Origin: Semisulcospira habei
Lineage: Eukaryota; Mollusca; Gastropoda; Semisulcospiridae
NCBI GenBank assembly: GCA_036245525.1
Contig: BTPG01000004.1
Location: 215,077,722-215,141,721, forward strand
DNA: 64,000 bases
Reading direction: 5' to 3'
Of the stretch, positions 35,801-47,800 are shown one piece after another. Position numbers and translations under genes: made by a program. Below the pieces are notes generated by a model that saw only the letters and a list, made by a program, of their open reading frames with translations, did no database searches and was not told the DNA's origin. Numbering within the stretch: the stretch's first letter is position 1; each line of letters starts with the position of its first letter.

Positions 35801-38800
35801 CTCTGGTCTGACTCTTCCCCATATTTTTCTCATATCAGAAGTCCGGGGTGGCTGTGATGGTTGACAACCAGCTGCCTAATCTCGTAAATCTGAATGAAGA
35901 CCCTCAGCTGTCTGAACTGCTGCTGTATGTAATAAAAACGGGCCAGACGAGGGTGGGTCGCAAACAGACTGCAGCGACCCATGACATTCAGCTCAGCGGC
36001 GCCCTGATTGCTGACAACCATTGGTAAGTTCTGCCAACCCATTTAGATCTGACGTCTTACAGCAGTGACCATGATAATTCAAGGATAGTTCCACATTAGA
36101 TTGGGGCCTGATGGCGCCAAGCTAATGTGGCACTACGCTTGAATCATCATGGTCGATCCATCTCCTGCGACTAGTACATAGTCACTAGGTGACACCTGCA
36201 AAATTTGGAAATACAGATTTAAGATTGAACGGGTTAAGTTGACAGAGGCCTGATGTCCTGTTGACTGTTTCTGTCGCCAGCATCATCAACAACATGGAGG
36301 GGATCGTGAACATCACCCCTATTGGAGACGCCCCCACCTACGTTAATGGCAATCTCATCACGGAACCCACTACACTGCATCACGTCAGTAACTCGGCTTG
36401 CTTTTCGCTTCTTATTCTTACATTATTATTCTTATTCTCCCCATACTTAACCCTTTTAGCCTCAGGACCCTGCAGCAGAAGATGCATTGATCATGATAAT
36501 TCAAGGGTAGTGCCAGATAAGCTTGGTACCTTCAGTTCAGGTGCCAAGCTCATCTGGCACCACCCTTGAATTATGATCAATCCACCTCCTACAAGAATTA
36601 TATCATGAATATAAGGCTGTATTGGCATCTGACACTTCATTTGTACACATATTTTGGTCCACAATATTTGTAATCAATTAAAACCCGGGCTTAAGCATAA
36701 ATCGTGTGTCTCTTGAATAATTTAGATGCCATCTTTTTTGCCCCCCTCCCTGAGAGCATTTTGTTGAATTGATTATTCCTGTGGGAATCCCCTCGACAAA
36801 ACTTGCTGCAACAGCCAAAGGCTTGTTTATTGATAAATATGTATTCATGGGTGACAGTCTTCAGTCCTAGAGATTGATTCAGCTTTTTCAAAATCACGGA
36901 CCCCCACTTGGGTCTGCCCTGGGGGACTTGGGTGGGGTTAACTACTTTTTAGTTCCCAGGGTCACCCTAGTCAGCCCCACAGGGTGGGTTTTCTCTATTC
37001 TGGGGCATGTGTTTCTGTCTACCCTTTGTCCACTCACCTGTATTTTCCTTTTTTAAACTCTCCTACTGTCTGCGCTGCCTGTAGCTCTTGATATTGGATG
37101 TGTGTTGCTAAATGGTCTTTGCTTTATTTAGGCCCCGTGTCATAGGTTTATTTAATGTATTGGACCGGCTGGCGACATACATTCAATATTCTGTTTATTT
37201 ATTTATTTATTTATTTATTTTCACAAGCAGTGCAGGCACGTCCTGAGAAAGCCTTGTTGCTGTTGGGACGTTAAGCAATGTACAATCAATCAAAATCACG
37301 GAATTCTGAAGATGCAAGAGAGAAAAATTGAGCCACTGCAGATGCAAGAGACAAACATTTGCATGAGGCCCTGCATCTGCAGTACTGTACTGGTGCATCC
37401 GCAGGGGCTCATGAGAATTTATGTCTCTTGTTGGCTGTGGATTGTGGGCCTACGGACCGATTTCAGTCATTGCAGTATTTCAGCCCGTGGCGCAAGTCAG
37501 TGATTGAGGTTGTTTTCTCATCTGCAGGGTGATCGAGTGATTCTTGGGGGAGACCACTACTTCAGGTGAGTTAACGCCATCCATTCCACCGACACAGTCC
37601 CACCTGTTTTGGACGTAAACATGAATAGGAAATTTTCGGAAATCAGCAGTATCCCAAACTTGCATGTTATGATGAAAACTGTGGACTAAAAGCCCGCTCA
37701 AACGTGGGATATCACATGTGCGTCCAAGTTAAATCCAGTGTTTTTGTCGAAACATGCATTTCTGACCGATTTCTGATTTCCCAGCGAGGTCAGTTCACGT
37801 TGATTTGTAGCATTGTAAATGAAACCACTAAGGCAGGTGAATGGAATTGCATTGACAATGTCGAAACATTTATTTTGCCTCAAACCATTTTGATCTAGGC
37901 AGCGACTGCCATCAGTCGTCTTTCCTTGAGGGGGGTTGGAGATGCACTTTCCGTGCCTGATGTTTGATTTTGAAGTTTTTGTGATACAGTAACCAACAGC
38001 GAAATAATTAGTCTTTGAGTGTGTCTGAGTTGTAATTTACCAGGTTGCTGGCCTTAGTCCTTAAGCCAAAGGCACAGATTGCCATCATTCGCTGCAGCAG
38101 ATGTAAGCAACAGCAAGAGGCATAAATTCTCATGAGGCCCTGCAGCTGCAGGGCCTCATGAGAATTCATGCCTTTTGCTAGCAAAGTCAGGAATTAGTCT
38201 ACGGCTGAACGTCTTTGTGGTAGAAAGTTTCCCGCAGTAGCGTCCGACGTCGGCCCAAGGTAACTGATCCAGAACATTTTTGTTGTGCAGGTTCAATCAC
38301 CCGATCGAAGTGAAGAAGAGCAAAAAAGGAAGCCGGGGTAACTCTGCCGAGGTCAAAGACTTTGAGTTTGCGAAGCAGGAGCTGTTGCAAGTTCAGGAGG
38401 CCAGGTGAGTGATTTCCCCCCTCTCTGTGCCAGAACCAACCAATCCAGATAGCTCTGTCAACTTCAAACGGTGTAAATGACTTTATCATGTTTTGGAGGC
38501 TTGCATTTATAAAGAGATCAGATGTGCAAGTCTTGAAACTTCTCAAATAGGAGACATTTCTGCCTGGTGTTTAACCCTTTCACTTGCCAGGACTCGGCCA
38601 AAAACACCAAATGCAAGAGACACAGAGGAGCCCCCACAGAGACGGGCGCTTATGGAGGCCTGTGTCTCATTTATGTGTGGGTGATGCTGATGTTCAGGCA
38701 AACACTCAGAGATGGGGGGTAATTTGGGAGAGAAAGTGCAGCGATGTGGGTGACGCAGGTTCTGGCCACTGGTAATAGTGGCAGTGGTTAACTCCATCAC

Positions 38801-41800
38801 CGCTGAAGAAAAGTGTACCAGGCATGGGAATTGTCCGCCTAAAGGCAAATTTCCGTCGAAATGATTTGCTCAGCTGCCCCCCCCCCCCCCCCCCCAAAAA
38901 AAAAAAAAAAAAATGTCCGCCAAAAAAAAATAAAAAATTGGGGTGCAAAAAGTAACTGAGCACCGGTCATTATACACTGCGAGGCATTCGTTCAAGTGAT
39001 ATGCCGCCCGCTAGAGTTACGCGTCACCTATTGTGGCTTTAACACAGTCATTACTTTACCGTGCAAGCGGGCAATACAACACTGAACGCACTGTTTTCAT
39101 GCTCACTTCCCGTCTTGCGCACTGTACATGTGGGGAAAATGGCGGTATCACGAGTTGTTGAAAATAGCGGTGAGAAAGGATATTGTTCAAGACAGAGTGC
39201 TGTTTAGTGCGCATCTGACCATGATCTGGTAAGCACACCCCCCCCCCCCATTATTTGATTTTTTGGCTCTCAAATGAAGGACCACGCTACCCCCCCCCCC
39301 CCCCCCCCCCCCCCCCCCTTCTTGGAAATTTCAGACTTTTTTCACTTTTCTAATTCCCATGCCTGGTGTACACAGTCCAGCTTCTGGAGGCATGGATCCT
39401 CATCAGCCCCCTACAACGGCAAGAGCTCATGAGAATCTGACACCACTTTTGTAATTGTGTTCCTTGGATGACTGGGGCTCTCTGGCATTGGCGTAATGTG
39501 ATCTGCTTCCAGTAGCAGTGAAGGCTGTCACATTGATACATCGTATTGCACAATAGAGCAATTGTTCCTTACAAAACTGCATATCTTACAGACTTCAAAC
39601 TTATAATTAAACTCTTCAGTCATGTGATTTAGCCCATTTAGTCCTGATGCCCTACAGCAGGGGATGGATGGACCATGATAATTCCAGGGTAGTGCCAGAT
39701 TAGCTTGGCACCTTCAGGCGCCAAGCTAATCTGGCACTACCCTGGAATTATCATGGTCCATCCATCTCCTGCAGCTGGTAGGTGGTCATTAGGTGACAGT
39801 ACTGACACCTCCAAAATTTGGAAAATACGGCCACAGATTTGCACGTGCATCCTCTGGTAGTGTGAACAGTACTGATGGCTGCATGCACACGGGAACAGTA
39901 CTGATGGCTGCATTCACATGGGAACAGTACTGATGGCTGCATGCACACGGGAACAGTACTGATGGCTGCATGCACACGTGAACAGTACTGATGGCTGCAT
40001 GCACACGGGAACAGTACTGATGGCTGCATGCACACGGGAACAGTACTGATGGCTGCATGCACGTGGCTGTCGTAGTGGTCATTGTCGCGATGCAGGAATC
40101 ATCACGACAGAAACCTGGGCTACTGATGGCCAGAGGGTTGTGACTAAGAGTTACGATACTTGTTTTTATTACACCATAAGGCAGTTATTTTTCTATAAGA
40201 CTGTGTGTGTGTCCGACAGACTGCAAGGCAGTTATTTTTTTATAAGACTGTGTGTGTGCCCGACAGACTGTGTGTAAGGCAGTTATTTTTCTATAAGACT
40301 TGTGTGTGTGTCCGACAGACTGCAAGGCAGTTATTTTTCTATAAGACGGTGTGTGTCCGACAGACTGAAAGGCAGTTATTTTTCTATAAGACGATGTGTG
40401 TTACTGCAAGGCAGTTATTTTTCTATAAGACGATGTGTGTTAAGACTGTGTGTGTGTCCAACAGACTGCAAGAGGAGCTGCTGGCAGCACAGCAGGCTGC
40501 ACAGGCCAAGATGGAGGAGGAGCTGGAACGCGCCAGACGAGAGGCGGAGCTGGAACTCCATCAGCAAAAGTCCGGCTACGAAGGAAAGCTGGCGGACCTG
40601 GAGAAAACGCTGGTTAGTGATCAAACTGATAACGATATCCAGAGGAATTCTCAGATGACAGGTGGTGTGCACAGCGTGAATGGGCTTTTCCGAGTTAGTT
40701 AGTTATTTGGATTTAACGCCGAGCAGGCAACTAAGGCCATCTCACGGTGGAACGGGCTTTCCGAGCGCTGAGATCCTGCTTTGAATTAAACGGGTCGAGG
40801 TGGTTAGTTTATATTGATAATAAATTAAACATTTGAGTGTCAGTAGCAGTTTTTGTTGCGATGATTCCTACAGGAATCGTGACAAAATCCGCTACCGACA
40901 TGCAAAGGGTTAACCCATGCAACCCCGGGACCCTGTAGCAGGATATGGATTGAAGGCGCCAAGCTCATCCGGCACTACCCCTGAATTGTCATGATCAATC
41001 CATCTCCTACAACTGATACATGGTCATTATTAGACGCCTCCAAAACTTTGGAAATGCAGCCGTGGGGTTAAGAGGGTTAAATACAGGTCAATGTCATTGT
41101 GACATGGGTGGGACTTTTCCGGCTACAGCCGGATTTCCGGATTTTTTTTTCACTTTTTTTTTGCCCCAAGACCCTCGCTTCCCTCGCGCTGGGACCATAC
41201 GGCGTTGAGGCGCGTCCCCTGAGTGGTGGATAGGGGGTCCCTCGTGAGAGGGGTGCACCGAATGAAATAAGGTGCCGTGAACCAACATGGTCTAAGGGAA
41301 GGTGACCCCGACAGAAAACCCCTGGTCCTCCTAGTAAGGGGGTTGGGCGTGGGGGTAGCTTCCCCACCCTGCAAAAAAGGAAATAGCTACAAAAACGCCG
41401 ACGAAAAGATTAACAGTAATTCCTTTCCTGGAGGAGGAAGGTTCTTCTACTAGAAGACTTATGACGTCCTGTGGTGAAAGCCGGAAGTCTTCGGAAGCCA
41501 CAGGACCGAGCCGCCTCTCTCTATCCAGGGATACAACCATGGAACCCCCAGGGAAAGAGGAAAAGAGGTAGGCCGAGAAACTCCTGGCGTCGAGACCTCC
41601 AAGCAGACATCAAGAGACTGGGAACCACCTGGAGTAGAATCGAAGGAGAAGCACAGGACAGGAGTTGCTGGAGGTCTCTCGTCGACGGCCTATACCCGGG
41701 TAGGGGTGACAGGCGTAAGTAAGTAAGTAAGACCCTCGCTTCAGGATTCAAATTTTTTTCGGTCCCACCCATGTTGTGAGTTGAATAAAGTTTCTCTGGG

Positions 41801-44800
41801 GGACGAATTAAAGGTTTTGCGTGACTGTGCCATTCAGTTCAGTTCTTTTGGGTCAAGTTGGGATCTCTGCGCTCCTAAAGGCCCATATGCTCTCCTAAAG
41901 GCCCATACGCTCTTCTAAAGGCCCATACGCTCTCTTAAAGGCCCATACACTCTCCTAAAGGCCCATACGCTCTCCGGCCTACCCATCACAAGTCTTCCCA
42001 GAGTTCCTTTCAATATCGTACCAATATTGGTCTGGTTTACCATGGATCTCACTTCCTTTCAAGTCCGCCCAACGTCCACTACCTTTCTCCGCACCTCTGC
42101 TCCGTAGGCGGACTGTGTGCTGCCCTCGGCTCTGTTCCTTCAAATGCTTTCTCAGGTTTCTCTCCACATCTGATCTGTACCAATGCAGCACTCCCCAAGA
42201 TATGCCCAGCCAGAGAGTACACCACAAGGACAATTCTATTCAAATGAAATGCAAAGCATCTCATTTGAATAGAAGTGTACTTGTGGCGTACTCCCCGAGT
42301 GGATCTCTCTGAACATGGCATGCCTGATTATGCCTACATGTGAGCTGTTGTGGCTGCAGCCACAGTCACAAATGCATGTTATGTGAGAGAAAATGGGTAC
42401 AATTTGTATCAAGTTTTTGCTTTTTCTGCACAGAAAGAGCAGACCCTTCAGGTGCAGAAGGCTGAGAGATCGCAGCAAGAGGCCCACAGTCTTATCGAGG
42501 ATCTTCGCAAACAGAAAATGGTATGTTTTCATTTTATTTTTGGTTATAATCACTGGTAGATCCATACAAATTATTCCAGAAAATGTTGAATATGTTGTTT
42601 GTTACTTTTATAACTTACAAGTCCTTTCTAAGTATGTGTATTACAAGTCCTTTCTAAGTATGTGTATTTCTTTTTTCACTTGCGATGTTCACATGTTCCG
42701 CTCAAGTGAGAAATCTTGGCATCTCCATTGATTGCAGTCTCTCACTAAAACGACACGTTTTGAATACCTGTAGATCTGCATTTATTGAACTGCGTCGCAT
42801 TAGCTCCATCAGGCATCTTCTCACACCAGAAGCCACTAAAACACTGACCTGCTCCTTTGTCTTGTCCCTACTCGATTGCAGCAATGCACTCCTGTGTGGC
42901 TGTCCTCAGTACCTTCTGGATCAGCTCCAGAGGGTGCAGAACTCAGCAGCACGGCTTGTTGTCAAGGCAAAGAAGTCAGACCACATCACACCCATCCTGC
43001 GTTCACTCCATTGGTTACCTATCACATCTACTGATCTAGACTACAATACAAAGTTCTGTCCATCTGTGATACCTGTCTACTGGCCTTACTTTCTGAGCTT
43101 CTTTGTTTGTACTCACCTTCAAGACAGCTCCGTTCCGCAGCAGACATTAAACTTTCCGACTGTGAGAACTAAGTCTTTTGGCAAGAGGTCTTTCTCATAC
43201 CAAGGACCATTTTTTTAAAATAAACTCCCACAGTCCCTCAGATATGTTGAATCAGCCAATAGTTTCCGGCAGTCTTTAAAGACGCATTTATTCTTTAAAC
43301 GTGTATTCACCGTTATAGTTCTTCTTTTTGTCAACATTTCATTGTCAGTGAGAGCTGTCTAGTGTATCCGTTATTAGTTTATGGTAAACGTACATATCTT
43401 TTTGTGTATGATAATTTTTTTGTTGGTGTGTCCATTTTGTTATTCTTATTTTTCTTGTATATCATGTTGTGTGAGAGTATATTAGGGAAAAATATATATG
43501 TGTTGTAGGATGCAAGGTGTATGTATATTAGTTTATCATTTGTACGGCACCTAGAGCTTTTCTATCGAATAGGCGCCTGAAAAATATACATTATTATTAT
43601 TATTATTATTATTATTGACAGTCACCTTTTGGTTTGCTTTGATGGCGTTGGGTGGTGAACTGTACAGACCTACACAGATCCTATTTCATGCGCTAATAGA
43701 GCCTTTCTTGTCATGTTATTAACCCATTCAACCCCACGACTGCTCTTCCCAAATTTTAGATGTAAGCTAGTGACTGTACCAGTTGCAGGAGATGGATCGA
43801 CCATGATAATTCAAGGGTAGTGTCAATGGTGCCAAGCTAATCTGGCACTACCCTTGAATTATCCTTTGACCCATCAGCTGCTGTAGTGTGTCAGGGTTCA
43901 ATGACTTAAAGTAGAACACGTTTTGAGCAGCCACCTTTTTCGCAAAAATAATAAAATAAAAATCTGAAGAGACAGGTGCTTTGACAAGGGATGTCTTGAA
44001 GAGCACTATGTGTGACCTGTCATTAACAGCCATCATTTAACCCTTTGCGTCGGTAGCGGTTTCAGTTGCGACTAAAACCGCTACAAGTGCACAAAGGTTT
44101 AAGTGGCTGCAGCAACCTAAATGATGGTCAGTAAGGACAGGTGATATAACTTGAGGGTGGGCGCTCCAGACAGGTTATGCTTCACACGCACGTTTGTTAC
44201 CTTTCAGATCTTGGAGCAGGAGGTGATGGCTGGTAGAAAAAGACAACAGCTGCAGCAACTGGAAGCCAACGCGGCCAGGAAAGTAAGCAGAGCTGCTGCG
44301 TATGTTCGGGTTAAAATGGGTAGACAGGAAGACAGAAATGCATAAGTTGAACCTCTGGCTCTCTAAAAGTCTTGCATTTTTAAAAATCAAGGCCTGATAA
44401 TGGCAACATTTAAAATTTCTTGTCTGCACTGTGGGGGGAAAAGTGGGGAAAATGCTTGAAAATAGTTTCTGGCGCTCCGCTACGGTCTAGATGATCCCTG
44501 GGCCTTGCCCGTGTCGCATAGTTTCCTGATTCCAATTTTCACTTATTTGTACCCAGGTCCTCATTTCCCCATTTTCCAGGTGTCACCTGACTTATCAGTT
44601 GCAGGAGATGGATCGACCATGATAATTCAAGGGTAGTGCCAGATTAGCTTGGCGCCGTCAAGGGTAGTGCCAGATTAGCTTGGCGCCTGTTGGCGCCAAG
44701 CTAATCTGGCACTACCCTTGACGTTGCCAAGCTAATCTGGCACTACCCTTGACGGTGCCAAGCTAATCTGGCACTACCCTTGAATTATCACGGTCAATCC

Positions 44801-47800
44801 ATCTCCTGCTGTAGTGTGTTGGGGCTAAATGGGTCAAGATGTATGTATTCACAGGTGAGCACGGAATTTGTCAGCAACAAATCGCGCATCGTGGAACTTC
44901 TGGAGGCCGAACGGGGCAAGGTCAAGCAACGGTTGGACGAGCTCAGACAGCGTCGTGCCGAGATTCTTTCCCCTTCCCGGCGACGTCGGGCAGTGGCTGA
45001 TGGCATCGTAATTGGACAGCGGCGTGACCTTTACAAGGTCCAGCTTCTGCTGAGAGAAGCCAACAAGATCAGCCAGTACCTGAAGAAAAATTTGGTAAGG
45101 AAGAGAGAGGCTTTCGATAGATTCTGCACCCTTTCAGTGAACAGAAATTTTTCCGTATTTGACGGACAAATTTTGACAGGGACGGGGAAAAATGGAAGGC
45201 CATCTTTACCCAGGACGGACTAATCTTGAAAAAAAAAAATAACCCTGCTGTTTTTCAAGTATGTGACGGACTGTAGAACGCCTGGGACGGATTTCTGTCA
45301 TGCTGTCCACCCCCATGACAGACAATGTTAAATCTTAGAGGAAAGCCTGATTGTGTAGTCTAACTTTTGACCACCTTGTGCACTCAGCCATCGACACTGT
45401 AAGCACAAACCGTGACTGCATGTATAAAGGGGCTTGAATTTTCAGCTAGGATTTAAACTTGAAGAGAAGAAACCAACGAAAAAAGAAATATGCTTAGAAA
45501 AGACAGTAACAACACAATTTATTCATATTTCAACTTCACCCTTTGCGTGTGGGTAGCGTTTGTTTTCTCAAAACACATTACCGATGGTATTACTTAAAGG
45601 AAATGGTTTCTTAGCTAGTCTAATTTTAGCCCAAAATTGTTGTGTACGAGTATGGTCATGATGGCAGGTGAGGGGCGCCATAGCCTAGACGGAAACCCGG
45701 GTAGCCTCCCTTCCGGTTCAACCACGCATGCGCCACACCACTCATACGCCAGTCAGTTTTCTTTGCTAGTCTCAGAAGGTTGTGTACGGGACTCGCTCTG
45801 TTCGTTAGGACTCTATCTTCGTTAGGAAAGTCTAGACAGAAGGAAGCTTGTTCAAGGTGGGAAACCGGGCTTGAGGTTTCCATCGGTCTTCGGACTTAGG
45901 AACTTGTTCCTAGGGAACGTTACTTGTGAATTTCACCCGTCGGCGCCATCTTATCCTACCGGGCGCGGCGACGCCAGGTTGAACTGTACTCACGCCTAGT
46001 GCCGCTCGGGCCCTAGTGCGTGCTACTCGGGTGTGCCAAGCTTCTTCTTCGCTCTTCAGCCTGCTCTGAGTGCCTGCTGTTGCGGAGACTTCGTTTCGAC
46101 GCCTTCACTGACGCCAGTGGCTTCGCCCGGCATCAGCGTTACGTGGTCGCCGTCCGACGCCGGGCCGTGTCTGCGTGCTAGCCTTTCTGGTGGGTCTTCG
46201 ACCGGGTTGGTGCCTCACTTCTTCGGATGGCAAGGTAATATCTCTGCCTTGGCCTACGTCAGGCGCTCAAGGGTAGTGGTGGAGCGCCGGGCGTAGGCTT
46301 ACACGGTACGCTTCGTTCGTTCACGCGGATTCGGTGCGGGCCCACGGGGGCACGCTCGCTCGCATTTCATTGTACATTATGTTTTGCAGTTGGCAAGTCC
46401 GAACATGCACTCGATGTGGGCAATTCCAGTGGCCGAGTGACGAACATCTGGTTTGCCTGCCCTGTTCCGGTTGTACCTCCACGCGTCCGTGCTCGGTCTG
46501 CGCCCCATGGCTGGAGGAACAATGGACCCAGCTGTGGAGTTTCTACGGCCGCAAGAAACCTACGCAAGCACGGAAGAACGATCCCACACCGGTACGCGCC
46601 ACAGTCCAGTCGAGTGGCCCTGACCGAGTGTCTGAGCAGACGAACCAGCGGCTTCGGTCGCGTGCACGTGCTCTAGTACCGGCAGCCACCACAGTCCAGT
46701 CGAGTGGTCTCTGTACGGTCAAGGATCCTAGAGCGCCTCGGGCTAGGCCTCTAAACAAGACTCCGGTAGCCACCACAGTCCAGTCGAGTGGTCTCTACCC
46801 GGTAGCAACGCCTCTGCAGGCAACTGATAAGGAACTGATACAGGCTCCTACACCCGCTCTGGTTGCGGGCCTGACTAATACGGATCTCCAGGTAGCTGAC
46901 AAGCTCTCGCCACAGATTCGTCCTGCTGCTTCCGCTACCCTGTTCTTCGCTAGGGACCAGCGCGGAACGCCAGCGCCCCGCCCAGCTCCTTCCGTCCGGG
47001 CGTCAAGTTCCGACAAGTCTTCTCGCCGGACGCGCTCCCGCTCTCGGGTACGAAGTAGTCGCCTCCGCTCTGCTGCGGTGCGAGTTACTCCCCGTCTTCA
47101 GTCCGAGCGAACCTCAGCTGTTAGACTTCGTTCACGCTCGAGCGACAGGTCTACTTGCCCGAGGACCGATTACTACCGGTCGGAATCCAGCCGACATTCG
47201 CGGACACAGTACAGGCATGACTCTGCTTTGCGTTCAGCTTCGCGCCATTTCAGACGTTCCCGGTCCCCGCATCGCCGCCCCCGTTCCCGTTCACGCTCCT
47301 CTCGGCGGAGTGACGCTCGTCGCACGCGACACCGTCGTAGGTCAGGAGTTCGGGCTTCCCGCTCAGCGTCGAGTGCTTCACGGGACCATTCATCTAGCAG
47401 ACACTGGCGGCGCCACGCACCAGTGAGAAGATCTCCTCCACCAGCTACGACCGTTACCCGCCCCAGTGACGGGAGTCTTCCTCCTCGTTTGGGAGTGGAC
47501 CCGATTCCCCACTCAGTTCCGGCAGAAGAGGACACCCTTAGTCTGAACCCCGAGGAATCGATGTCGGCACTACTACAGGTGGCCAGCCCCGCCCCGTCCA
47601 ATCCCTCGGGTGGTGACGAGGAATTCCCGCCGGCTGCCATTGGACATAGGTTAGAGACACTGCGGGCCCTTGATGAAGCGGCACGGCTTATCGCGGCTTG
47701 CCTCCCTGCAGAAGACTGCCCTCCCTCTCCAGTTCTTAAAAGGAAAGCGTCCGCCTTTGTGGACGCAGAACGACAGGCCAAGCGATTCAAGTCTCTCCCC

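Noticed and set aside
39863..40064. Regular repeat array considered as CRISPR
   Set aside because: Units are directly contiguous with no variable spacers, and the genome is an animal.
39751..40082. Minus-strand ORFs with [19 protein letters not shown] repeats
   Set aside because: Translation of the 29-bp minisatellite; no start context or neighbouring exon.
46033..46296. 87-aa ORF upstream of DIRS Gag
   Set aside because: Most likely 5' leader of the element. Only its last in-frame alternative, ATGGCAAG at 46227, joins sensibly to the Gag exon.
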